From CAXMRP01 sp965216515 (GTDB lineage Bacteria > Pseudomonadota > Alphaproteobacteria > Rhizobiales > Afifellaceae), in assembly GCA_965216515.1 (NCBI GenBank), contig OZ244173.1:2728001-2792000 (forward strand): a DNA stretch of 64,000 bases, read 5' to 3'. Below the pieces are notes generated by a model. The model ran no database searches. It had not been told where the DNA came from and was given only the letters and a program-made list of their open reading frames with translations. Made by a program: the position numbers and the translations under genes. Positions 42,148 to 50,428 of this stretch are shown here, piece by piece; position 1 is the first letter of the stretch, and each line of letters opens with the position of its first letter.

Positions 42148-43041
42148 GTGATATCCAAACGCGCGAAAACGCCACCAGGTGAGCGGAGTTTTGCAATTGC
42201 CATGGCAGCACCGGCAATGCTGGTGCTGCTGGCAACCACGACATTTCCGCTTCTCTACCTCATCTGGAGCTCCTTCCAGAACATCAACCTGGCGATGCCG
42301 TTCTTGGACGGCTTCGCCGGGCTCGACAATTACCGGACCATGTTTGCCGATGCGGATTTCTGGCATGCGTTGCGGCTGACGGGCATATACACCGTCACGA
42401 CAGTTGTTGCGCAACTGGTCCTGGGCCTTGGTCTGGCGCTGCTGGTCATGCAGATTCCGCAGGGACAGGGTCTGTTCCGCATCGCTGCGATTTTGCCGAT
42501 TGTCCTGGCCCCGGTGGTCGTCGGCCTGTTCTGGCGCACCTTGATGCTGGCGCCCAATTTCGGAGTGCTCGATTTTGCGGTAACGGCCATGGGTATCGGC
42601 CCGGTCAACTGGCTTGGTTCACCCGTGCCGGCGCTTGTTTCCGTCATCATCATTCACACCTGGCAGTGGACGCCTTTTGCCTTCCTCGTTCTGCTGGCGA
42701 GCCTCGCTTCCCTGCCACCGGATATCTATGAGGCTGCCCGGCTCGATCGAGCCAGCGCGATCAGGCGTTTTGTCCATATCACTGTGCCACTGCTGCGGCC
42801 TGCCATCGTCATCGTTGTCATCATGCGGGCGATGATCGCGCTGTCGGCGTTTGCCGCCATTTTCGCAGCAACCGGCGGCGGACCGGGCACAGCGACGGAA
42901 ATCCTCAACCTTTACGCCTACCGCACGTCATTTGTGCAGCTCAACTTCGGCTATGGTTCGGCGCAGGCTGTCGCCCTGCTGTTTCTGACGCTTGCCGTCT
43001 CCGGCGTGCTCTATTTCGTACGCACGGCACGGAATCGGTAA
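42148..43041 (+). CDS. ABC importer permease (MalF/UgpA-type), sulfatase operon
   Basis: CUT1 permease of 297 residues. I choose the GTG at 42148, 19 bases after the binding-protein stop; it gives a short basic N-terminus (ISKRAKTPPGERS) before TM1 (MLVLLATTTFPLLYLIWSSF). The EAA loop is IYEAARLDRASAIRRFVHIT. It pairs with the next permease gene. Confidence 0.9.
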   Translation: MISKRAKTPPGERSFAIAMAAPAMLVLLATTTFPLLYLIWSSFQNINLAMPFLDGFAGLDNYRTMFADADFWHALRLTGIYTVTTVVAQLVLGLGLALLVMQIPQGQGLFRIAAILPIVLAPVVVGLFWRTLMLAPNFGVLDFAVTAMGIGPVNWLGSPVPALVSVIIIHTWQWTPFAFLVLLASLASLPPDIYEAARLDRASAIRRFVHITVPLLRPAIVIVVIMRAMIALSAFAAIFAATGGGPGTATEILNLYAYRTSFVQLNFGYGSAQAVALLFLTLAVSGVLYFVRTARNR

Positions 43042-43051
43042 GGCGGATCCG

Positions 43052-43903
43052 ATGAACCAGCATGTCGCCACCCGACGCCGGAGAACGGCGCTGCTTTACG
43101 CGGTCGCGTGTGCCCTTCTGCTGATGTGGGTATTCCCGATCCTCTGGGCAGTCGTTGTGTCGCTGAAATCGGAAACAGAAGTGCTGGCTTATCCGCCGCG
43201 CGTGCTGTTTTCGCCAACCACGCAGAACTATGCGGACGCCGTGTTCAGCAGTATTTCCATCATGCCGAGCTTTATCACCAGCTTCGTTGTTTCGACACTG
43301 ACGACGGTGCTTACCATTCTGCTCGCGGTGCCCGCAGCCTATGCATTTGCACGCTTGCGCCTTCCGGCCAAGAAATCGGTGGGTTTCTACACCCTCGTGA
43401 CGCAGATGATCCCGCCGGTCGGGTTGGTGATTCCTTACTTCCTGATCCTCAACAAGGTTGGATGGCTCGACAGCTACCAGGGGATGGTGACGGTCTATCT
43501 GACTTTTTCGCTGCCTTTCGCCATCTGGTTGATGGTTTCCTACATGGAGGATATCCCGCGCGAAATGGAAGAAGCTGCCTTTCTCGACAAGGCGAGCCGG
43601 ATGAAGACGCTGTGGCATATCATCCTGCCGCAGGTGCGCGGCGGCATCGCGGTGACGACCATCTTCGTTTTCCTCAATGCCTGGAATGAGTTCCTGTTTG
43701 CCGTGCAGCTGGGCGGCAACAATGTGCGGCCAGTCACGGTTGCAATGTACAATTTTGTTTCAGTCGAGCAGACGCTGTGGGCGAAACTGGCGGCCGCGGC
43801 CCTGCTAGCCATGCTGCCGGTTATTGTCATCGGTATTTTCGCTCAAAGGCAAATCGTCAAGGGTCTGACGGTCGGTGCAGTCAAGGGGGGAGGACGCCGA
43901 TGA
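43052..43903 (+). CDS. ABC importer permease (MalG/UgpE-type), sulfatase operon
   Basis: CUT1 permease of 283 residues. The ATG at 43052 follows AAGGCGG. Six hydrophobic segments begin with LLYAVACALLLMWVFPILWA, and the EAA loop is MEEAAFLDKASRMKTLWHII. The stop overlaps the ATPase start by four bases (ATGA). Confidence 0.91.
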   Translation: MNQHVATRRRRTALLYAVACALLLMWVFPILWAVVVSLKSETEVLAYPPRVLFSPTTQNYADAVFSSISIMPSFITSFVVSTLTTVLTILLAVPAAYAFARLRLPAKKSVGFYTLVTQMIPPVGLVIPYFLILNKVGWLDSYQGMVTVYLTFSLPFAIWLMVSYMEDIPREMEEAAFLDKASRMKTLWHIILPQVRGGIAVTTIFVFLNAWNEFLFAVQLGGNNVRPVTVAMYNFVSVEQTLWAKLAAAALLAMLPVIVIGIFAQRQIVKGLTVGAVKGGGRR

Positions 43904-44979
43904 GTGACCACAAGGGGCGGATGTCGCTGAGGTCCATCAACAAGACGTTTGGCGGTTTTCATGCCTTGAAGAACATCGATCTCGATATCGAACCGGCAGA
44001 GTTCTTCGCTCTGCTCGGTCCGTCGGGCTCGGGAAAGTCGACGACGCTGCGCGTCATCGCCGGGTTGGAAATCCCCGACACCGGCACACTCACCGTGGAT
44101 GGCGCTGATATTACCCATGCCCAGCCGGGAGAGCGCAACATCGCCATGGTGTTCCAGAATTACGCGCTCTATCCGCACATGACGATCGAGGAAAACATCG
44201 CCTTTCCGCTGAAGATGGACAAGATTCCGACCGCCGAGATCAGCGAACGGGCGGGCAATGCCGCGCGAAAGGTCAAGATCGATCACCTGCTGCACCGCCG
44301 CCCCGGCCAGCTCAGCGGCGGTCAGCAGCAGCGCTGCGCACTTGCCCGCGCAATTGTCCGCCAGCCGCGATTGTTTCTGCTCGACGAGCCGCTCTCCAAT
44401 CTCGACGCGCAGCTCAGGCTTGAGACGCGCATCGAATTGCGCCGGCTGCACGAGAGCATGGATGTAACGACCATCTACGTCACCCATGACCAGGAAGAGG
44501 CGATGACGATTGCCGACCGCATGGCGATATTCCATGACGGCGATATCATCCAGGTCGGCACACCGGATGACGTGTTCAACCGTCCGGACACGATGGATGT
44601 CGCCGCCTTCATCGGCAGTCCGCCGATGAACCTGTTGAGCGCCACGGTCACAGATGGTGCGCTGACGGTTGCGGGGACATCGGTGCCATTGACGCCGCCG
44701 CCGGGATATTCGGGCGAGAAGATCGTGGTCGGGGTGCGGCCCAGCCATGTGCGACTGGAGGCCGGCGGAATACCGGCGCAGCTGCTATTGTCTGAGAATC
44801 TCGGCGAAAGCATGCTTCTGAACGCCGAACTCTCCGACGGGCTGGTCGTCAAGCTGCGGCTGCCCGAAGTGAGGCGCTTCCGGCATGACGAGATCCTGTC
44901 GCTGACCTTGGATGCCACACACGCCCATTTCTTCGATCCGGTATCACGCAAACGTATTTCTCACGCGGGCGCCACATGA
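43900..44979 (+). CDS. ABC importer ATP-binding protein (UgpC/MsmK-type), sulfatase operon
   Basis: ATPase of 359 residues with Walker A GPSGSGKST, Q-loop VFQNYALYPH, signature LSGGQQQRCALARA, Walker B LFLLDEPLSNLDAQ and switch YVTHDQEEAM. The C-terminal regulatory TOBE segment ends LTLDATHAHFFDPVS. The ATG is preceded by GGGGGGAGGA and overlaps the permease stop. Confidence 0.93.
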   Translation: MSDHKGRMSLRSINKTFGGFHALKNIDLDIEPAEFFALLGPSGSGKSTTLRVIAGLEIPDTGTLTVDGADITHAQPGERNIAMVFQNYALYPHMTIEENIAFPLKMDKIPTAEISERAGNAARKVKIDHLLHRRPGQLSGGQQQRCALARAIVRQPRLFLLDEPLSNLDAQLRLETRIELRRLHESMDVTTIYVTHDQEEAMTIADRMAIFHDGDIIQVGTPDDVFNRPDTMDVAAFIGSPPMNLLSATVTDGALTVAGTSVPLTPPPGYSGEKIVVGVRPSHVRLEAGGIPAQLLLSENLGESMLLNAELSDGLVVKLRLPEVRRFRHDEILSLTLDATHAHFFDPVSRKRISHAGAT

Positions 44980-45018
44980 TCTGTGCCACCGGCCGCAAGA
45001 CTTTTCAGAGGGCCTGAA

Positions 45019-46542
45019 ATGAAAGCCGTTTTCTTGCTTTTCGATTCCGTAAACCGCCTCATGCTCGAACCGTACGGAGGCAAGTATTTGCCGACCCCGA
45101 ATTTCCAGCGTCTGGCCGAACGGTGCGTCACCTTCGACAAGCATTATATCGGCTCGATGCCGTGCATGCCGGCACGACGTGACATGCAGACCGGGCGACA
45201 CACATTTCTGCACCGCAGTTGGGGACCGCTTGAGCCCTTCGATAATTCCTTTCCGGAACTTCTGAAGACGGCCGGCACATATTCGCACCTGATATCCGAC
45301 CACTACCATTATTGGGAGGATGGCGGAGCGACCTACCACACCCGCTACAATTCATTTGATTTCATTCGCGGCCAGGAATCCGATCCCTGGAAGGTTTTGC
45401 TGAAATCACCAATCGACCGGATCAGGGAAAAGTACCATCCAAGCCAGAACGATCCGGAATCGAAACAGAATCCCTACAATTACATGATCAATCGGGAGTT
45501 CATCCGGGAGGAGAAGGATTTTCCTTCCGTGCAATGTTTCGGATCCGGGTTCGACTTCCTCGACAACAACCGGCAGGCCGAAAACTGGTTCCTGCAAATT
45601 GAAACATTCGATCCCCATGAGCCTTTCTTCGCCCCCGAGCGGTTCAAGGACAAGTTTCCGACTGACTATCGTGGTCCCATTCTCGACTGGCCGCGGTATG
45701 AGCGGGTGACCGAGCCGCAGGAGGAAATCGACGAATTGCGCGCCAACTATTTCGCCTTGCTCAGCCTCTGCGATGACCTTCTCGGCCGGTTTCTCGACTA
45801 TTTTGACCAACACGACATGTGGAAGGACACCGCTCTCATCATGACCACCGATCATGGCTTCCTGCTCGGCGAGCATGACTGGTGGGCCAAGAACCGCATG
45901 CCGCTTTACGAGGAGATCTCCCACATTCCGCTCTTCGTCTATCATCCCGACCATGCCGACAAGGCCGGCCAGCGCCGCCAGAGCCTGACCCAGACCATCG
46001 ACCTGATGCCGACGATCTGCGATATCTTCGGAGCGGATTTGCCACCGGAAGTGCAGGGCAGATCGCTGATGCCGCTCGTTGAATCGGACGAACCGTTGCG
46101 GGATGCCGCGATGTTCGGATACTGGGGCGGTGGCATCAATGTCGTGGACGGTCGCTATACGTATTTCTGCTATCCGAAGGATATGAAGAAGCAGGAGCTC
46201 TATCAGTATACGTTGATGCCAACCCACATGACCAAGATGTTCACGGTCGAGGAATTGAAAAGCGCCAGTCTGGTTCCGCCATTCGACTTCACCAAGGGTG
46301 TGCCGCTGTTGCGGGTTGCCCACCGTTCAAAAGCCGATCAACGCACCCACAGCTATCACTTCCCGGAGAAGATGGAGGACACAACAACAGTCCTGTACGA
46401 CCTGGAACATGATCCCGGCCAGACAACACCTATCGATGACCCGGACGTGAAAGACCGTCTCGGGAAAGCGCTATTTCGTTTGATGGAGGACAACAACGCG
46501 CCGGAAGAGGCGATCCGCAGGATGCGGGAAAGCCTTGGATAG
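45019..46542 (+). CDS. Sulfatase of the arylsulfatase/choline-sulfatase superfamily, cytoplasmic
   Basis: Protein of 507 residues. The formylglycine motif C49-x-P-x-R53 (CMPAR) is intact, so activation by a formylglycine-generating enzyme or anaerobic maturase encoded elsewhere is expected. Metal and sulfate ligands include D9 (FLLFDSVNR; the usual second Asp is Ser here) and TTDHGFLLGEH. There is no signal peptide, so hydrolysis occurs in the cytoplasm after import by the ABC system encoded directly upstream (39 bases). The operon therefore looks like uptake followed by desulfation of a small sulfate ester. The substrate is unknown. Confidence 0.92.
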   Translation: MKAVFLLFDSVNRLMLEPYGGKYLPTPNFQRLAERCVTFDKHYIGSMPCMPARRDMQTGRHTFLHRSWGPLEPFDNSFPELLKTAGTYSHLISDHYHYWEDGGATYHTRYNSFDFIRGQESDPWKVLLKSPIDRIREKYHPSQNDPESKQNPYNYMINREFIREEKDFPSVQCFGSGFDFLDNNRQAENWFLQIETFDPHEPFFAPERFKDKFPTDYRGPILDWPRYERVTEPQEEIDELRANYFALLSLCDDLLGRFLDYFDQHDMWKDTALIMTTDHGFLLGEHDWWAKNRMPLYEEISHIPLFVYHPDHADKAGQRRQSLTQTIDLMPTICDIFGADLPPEVQGRSLMPLVESDEPLRDAAMFGYWGGGINVVDGRYTYFCYPKDMKKQELYQYTLMPTHMTKMFTVEELKSASLVPPFDFTKGVPLLRVAHRSKADQRTHSYHFPEKMEDTTTVLYDLEHDPGQTTPIDDPDVKDRLGKALFRLMEDNNAPEEAIRRMRESLG

Positions 46543-46634
46543 CCGGCTCCGGATATTGTTTCCCAGGCATCACGTCCGGGACGGTCGTTCGAATGCCTTG
46601 CCCGGCCGTCGCCAGGTCGGATCACGGCTGTTGC

Positions 46635-47471
46635 TCAATTGAACTCCGACGAATGCTGGAACCTGCCCGAAGGCAAGCCGTCGGCTGTGGGAATCCGCGC
46701 CACCGGATTGTGCCGGAAGCGGTCGACACCGCGAGCCGGCGTGACTTCGAACGTCGGCCAGACCGCCAGGTCGGCCTTCACTTCGGTCGGGCAGAACCGC
46801 ATGGCGGCGCCGCAGCGGACCCGGTCGGATTCGTTTGACCCGGAGCCGTGCAGCAGGGCCTCGTTGTGTAGCGAGATCTCGCCGGCACGCAGATCCATCG
46901 TGATGATGTCGGCCGGGTCGATCTGATCGGCGTCCACCTCCTGCTCCAACACATACGCGGCGCCACCGACCGTGTGGTGGCGCAGGTTTCCGGCGCGATG
47001 GCTGCCGGGCACCACCTGCATCGCGCCGTTTTCTTCGTCGGCGTCATAGATCGCCAGCCAGACGGTCACCGTGCGGCGCGGGTGCAGCGGCCAATATTGA
47101 GTGTCCTGATGCCACGGCACGATGGAGCCGTCGCCGGGATACTTGACAAAGAACCGCCCGCCCCAGAGGCAGAAGTCCGGGCCGATCAGGTCTTCGACGT
47201 AATCGAGGATCGCCGGCGTCAAGCACAGGTCGTGGAACCAGCGATTGGCCTTGTGCCAACTGCCCGTCTCGTTGATGCCGATGTCGGCCGGCAGACGAGC
47301 CGCCAGTTCCTGGAACCTGGCCTGAAGAATACTTACGGCCGGGGCGGCGAACACCGGCAGGTTCTTGACGTAGCCGCGGTCCTCAAACTGCGCGCGCTCC
47401 GCAGCCGTCAGGCGGCGGGCGCCCGGTTCGATCTGGAGGGCCAGGGCATCTTGTCGCGATCCAGCCGACAT
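46635..47471 (-). CDS. Phytanoyl-CoA dioxygenase-family Fe(II)/2-oxoglutarate oxygenase
   Basis: Protein of 278 residues with the PhyH fold. The iron-binding HxD lies in PWHQDTQYW, the distal His in LLHGSGSNES and the 2-oxoglutarate-binding Arg probably in DRVRCGAAMRF. GAMQVVPGSHRAG is the family's core strand motif. These enzymes hydroxylate small molecules or release a leaving group from them. It lies 92 bases from the convergent sulfatase gene and 159 bases after an SDR gene on the same strand, so it may be co-transcribed with that SDR. Confidence 0.9.
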   Translation of the reverse strand: MSAGSRQDALALQIEPGARRLTAAERAQFEDRGYVKNLPVFAAPAVSILQARFQELAARLPADIGINETGSWHKANRWFHDLCLTPAILDYVEDLIGPDFCLWGGRFFVKYPGDGSIVPWHQDTQYWPLHPRRTVTVWLAIYDADEENGAMQVVPGSHRAGNLRHHTVGGAAYVLEQEVDADQIDPADIITMDLRAGEISLHNEALLHGSGSNESDRVRCGAAMRFCPTEVKADLAVWPTFEVTPARGVDRFRHNPVARIPTADGLPSGRFQHSSEFN

Positions 47472-47630
47472 GGCCCGCGATCATAGCAAGGCCGGCAGGG
47501 CGGGACAAACTGCCCGCCCGCACGTGATCGCGGCAGAAACACCGCCGGCCAGGACATGCCGCCGTTTAACCTGGCGGTGCCGCGTCGGGGCCCCGATGGA
47601 ACGTCGGATCGATGGCAAGACTTGTCGCCC

Positions 47631-48344
47631 CTACATCATCACGTCATCGCGACAATTGACCACCAGCTCGGCGACAGACGCCTTGTTGGAGAGCGCAAAC
47701 AACGTCAACACCATTTCTGCGATGTCGCCGGGCTCGATCATCTCCTCCTGCGGCAGGTACTCGACATGCGTCGTCATGTCGGTGGCGACGTAGTTGGGGC
47801 AGAGGGCCGTACAGCGCACGCCGTCCGCCCAGCCGGCATGGCGGGTTGCGTGCGACAGGGCAACCGCCGCGAATTTGGTCATCGCATAGCCCACATACTT
47901 GGTCGGAACCGCTTTGCCGGTGATCGAAGCGACGTTGATGATGCGGCCGGCACCGCACTGGCGCAGGTGCGGCATCGCCGCTCGAATCATCGACAGCGGC
48001 GCCTTCACATTGACCGCCCACATGCGGTCCAGCGCCGCGTCATTCTCTTCTTCAACCGCAACCCGCATCGCGATGCCGGCATTGTTAACAAGACCATCGA
48101 TGCGCCCGAAACGCTCTACCGTTGCGGCAACCCAGGCCCGGTGTGTTTCCTGATCTTCGGCCTCGTATCGGCCCGTGAGCATGCGCTCCGGATCCCACCC
48201 GCCGGTGACGGCGGCCAGCGAGGCGGGATCGCGGGAACCCAGGCTGAGTGTGTAGCCGGCGGCGTACAGCGATTCCGCAATTGCCCGGCCAATCCCCCGG
48301 TTTGCCCCCGATACCATGACGACGCGACCCTCCGGAGCAAGCAT
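47631..48344 (-). CDS. SDR-family oxidoreductase
   Basis: Short-chain dehydrogenase of 237 residues. The ATG at 48344 has GGGAGGTG directly upstream, so longer frames are not used. Motifs: GANRGIG, VNNAG, catalytic Ser in VASITG and Tyr/Lys in YAMTKFA. It is oriented away from the IclR gene at 49160, with an 815-base non-coding region between them that contains a perfect operator palindrome at 48759-48777. It may belong to the IclR regulon together with the dioxygenase. Confidence 0.9.
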   Translation of the reverse strand: MLAPEGRVVMVSGANRGIGRAIAESLYAAGYTLSLGSRDPASLAAVTGGWDPERMLTGRYEAEDQETHRAWVAATVERFGRIDGLVNNAGIAMRVAVEEENDAALDRMWAVNVKAPLSMIRAAMPHLRQCGAGRIINVASITGKAVPTKYVGYAMTKFAAVALSHATRHAGWADGVRCTALCPNYVATDMTTHVEYLPQEEMIEPGDIAEMVLTLFALSNKASVAELVVNCRDDVMM

Positions 48345-48754
48345 GTTCCACCTCCCTTTTGTCGCCATCCGCCACGCTCTTGTGGCGGCGGCGCCACCGC
48401 GTGCACGACCGACGATCATTGAATCATCGAACACGCACTATCGATGCGTTTCCAGGCGGCCCGTCAGATTCCGGCCCGCCAACAAACACCTTCATGCCGC
48501 CGACCGCTCCCCCGGCGAAGAACCGCACCGGTCCGGATCGATGAACTCGCAACCGGCGCCGGCGCACGCCTCCGCCGGTCGGATTCCTGAAATCACCGAC
48601 CGGCTCAGCGCCCCGGGAACCGGGAGCGTCCGCGATCTTCATGGCGCGCTCCCCGGGCGGAGGCCGATGAGCTTCAATCCCCCAACGAAGACAAAATAAA
48701 GCGCAATTGTGCAAATAACGGAAGAAAAATTAACGCAGCGTCGCGCAATTAGGG
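48345..48754. other. Non-coding part of the divergent region
   Basis: No gene recognised in about 400 bases. Near 48701 the sequence becomes A/T-rich and contains imperfect half-sites of the IclR-type palindrome (GCGCAATTGTGC, CGCAATTA). Open frames here have no ribosome-binding site or familiar motif. Confidence 0.4.
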
Positions 48755-48777
48755 TATAATGTGCGTATATCGCACAT
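48755..48777 (+). promoter_or_regulatory. Promoter -10 and operator ATGTGCG-N5-CGCACAT
   Basis: A consensus -10 TATAAT (48755-48760) is overlapped by a perfect inverted repeat ATGTGCG-TATAT-CGCACAT (48759-48777). No good -35 is visible at 17 bases. The same palindrome core (TGTGCG-N5-CGCACA) recurs at 50170-50186 upstream of the M19/ABC operon. Overlap with the -10 suggests repression. It lies between the SDR (minus) and IclR (plus) genes, about 380-415 bases from each. Confidence 0.75.
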
Positions 48778-49159
48778 ATGGTGGACGGAGCGAAGATTTG
48801 GTGCGGATGGTGAAGGTGCATCTTTTTTTCCTGCCAGCATGTTTGTTGAGTTCGCCGGGGCCCCCGACGGCCTTTCGTTTGGCGGAGGAAAAGAAAGCGC
48901 ATCGTTAAAGGCCCGGTCCGCGGCTTGGTATCTGCCGGCCTGCTATTTGGCGCGGCTGGGGAGCCGGAGATCGGGGCGCATGTCGAAGGCGGCACACGCA
49001 AAGCGGCGCGACCGCTGTCGGCCGGTCCGGGCCCGATCGAAGGCGAGGCCGGGGCGTACTGCACAGGCAAACGACCCTCGGCGACCGGTGGCGCGCCCAC
49101 CGTGGAACCGGCGCTCATGAAAGAACGAGTGCTTTCAGCGCTCGGAAGCAGAGGTGATG
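48778..49159. other. Long untranslated leader or degenerate sequence before IclR gene
   Basis: Almost 400 bases with no gene I can support. A plus-strand frame from GTG 48925 stays open through the IclR start in a different frame, but its sequence is low in hydrophobic residues and matches nothing I recognise. Confidence 0.4.
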
Positions 49160-49939
49160 ATGCAACTGGACGCGCAAGAACGAAACAGCACCAATTTCTC
49201 TCTTTCTCTCGCACGCGGAATTAGGATCCTGGAGATATTTTCGCCCGAGGTGAAAGCCGTCACCACGAGCGAGGCCGCCCGGATCGTGAACATCAGCCGT
49301 GCGGCGGCACGACGGTATCTTCTGACATTCGTCGCTCTCGGCTATCTGGAACAAACAAAGTCTTCATTCAGCCTGACCGAAAAGGCCGCGTCCATCGGCC
49401 AGGGGGTGCTGGCCCGGCAGGATCGATGGATACTTGCGACTTCGTATGTGATCGATCTGTCGAACCGCCTGAACGAGCCGTTTTCCGTCTCCATTCTCGA
49501 TGAACTGAATATCAGGTTCGTTGCCCGCGACCAGAAGCGGCGCATTCATTCCGTGCGTCTTCCCGTCGGCTCCACTCTGCCCGCGCACTGCAGCGCGGCC
49601 GGCAAGGTATTATTGTCGTCTTTGACCCCGGCCGAACTCGACAGTCTCGTCGAGAAACACGGCCCGCTGGAAAAAAGAACGTCTGCCACGATCACCGATC
49701 TGAGCCAGTTGAAATCCGAATTGCGCCAGGTGCGTCTGCAAAGCTGGGCGACAGCCGATGACGAGATGTATGTCGGGACAATTGGAATTGCCGTTCCGAT
49801 ATTTGGTCCCTCAGGACAGGTGGTCGCCGCCTTCGCGGTCGGGTCTCACAAAAAGCGCCGTTCCCTTGAAGAACTGAAATCCGACTTTCTTCCCGTGCTG
49901 CAGGACACCGCCGACCGGATCAGTTCGCAGCTTTCCTGA
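49160..49939 (+). CDS. IclR-family transcriptional regulator (M19/ComA cluster)
   Basis: Regulator of about 259 residues. The start is ambiguous among GTG 49154 and tandem ATGs at 49157 and 49160; the last has GAGG at the best distance. The helix-turn-helix covers about residues 15-75 (LARGIRILEIFSPE, TTSEAARIVNISRAAARRYL). The IclR effector domain has SVRLPVGSTLPAHCSAAGKV and the SWATADDEMYVGTIGIAVP loop. It lies between two copies of the TGTGCG-N5-CGCACA palindrome, so it is the prime candidate for the protein that binds them. Confidence 0.91.
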   Translation: MQLDAQERNSTNFSLSLARGIRILEIFSPEVKAVTTSEAARIVNISRAAARRYLLTFVALGYLEQTKSSFSLTEKAASIGQGVLARQDRWILATSYVIDLSNRLNEPFSVSILDELNIRFVARDQKRRIHSVRLPVGSTLPAHCSAAGKVLLSSLTPAELDSLVEKHGPLEKRTSATITDLSQLKSELRQVRLQSWATADDEMYVGTIGIAVPIFGPSGQVVAAFAVGSHKKRRSLEELKSDFLPVLQDTADRISSQLS

Positions 49940-49979
49940 GACCCCGCAGCGCGGAATGCGAAGGAACCGCCTTCGTTTC

Positions 49980-50024
49980 CGCCCACGAGGGGTCCGCCCG
50001 CGAGGGGTTCGCCCGCGAGAGATC
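49980..50024. repeat. Three tandem 15-bp repeats
   Basis: The unit CGCCCGCGAGGGGTT occurs three times in succession (49980-49994, 49995-50009, 50010-50024) with one mismatch in the first copy, a G/C change at its end, and several in the last. It starts 40 bases after the IclR stop. Function unknown. Confidence 0.7.
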
Positions 50025-50383
50025 AACAGGTGCCCCGCTCGTCAGGGCTGATAACGCTCCAAGAGTTTGCTATAAATATCGCACAAATGCGCGCTGAAGC
50101 GCCAAAAAAATGGATTTCTATTTGACCCAGCCAAAAAAACGATGGATGCTGCCGAGTTAAGGAATAGAATGTGCGATTAACGCACAAAAACGAGGGCGGG
50201 TTTTTGGGCAAGCTTAGTTGGGGCCTGCTTGGCCACGGCGAAGAAAGCCGGATCGGGGTGTTGCACCGGGCCGGCGCAAACTTGGATGGCAAGCTCGGAC
50301 TTCGGCCGCGACGCCCCTCAACCGCCCGCATGACTGCCGCCAAAAGGCACATACCAATTGCCCGCCACACGGATGATTGACAC
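50025..50383 (+). promoter_or_regulatory. Control region of the M19/ABC/ComA operon with IclR-type operator
   Basis: A -10-like TATAAA (50071-50076) is followed at once by the half-site CGCACA (50080-50085). A full palindrome TGTGCG-ATTAA-CGCACA lies at 50170-50186, the same as the one upstream of the IclR gene. No coding sequence is recognisable in this interval. The stretch 50071-50165 is A/T-rich compared with its surroundings, as expected for a promoter. Confidence 0.7.
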
Positions 50384-50403
50384 GCCCGTCCGATCGGACG
50401 GGC
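50384..50403 (+). promoter_or_regulatory. 20-bp perfect palindrome in the operon leader
   Basis: GCCCGTCCGATCGGACGGGC is a perfect palindrome that would fold in RNA as an 8-bp stem with a GATC loop, 25 bases before the M19-like gene's ATG and just upstream of its ribosome-binding site. It could be a second operator, an attenuator or a leader hairpin. Confidence 0.55.
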
Positions 50404-50428
50404 ATGGCGAAACGAATTGGAGACCTTG

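Noticed and set aside
48761..49224. Plus-strand open frames starting with GTG (48761, 48925) before the IclR gene
   Set aside because: The first begins inside the operator palindrome and neither has a ribosome-binding site or recognisable sequence. Kept only as a note in the non-coding region.
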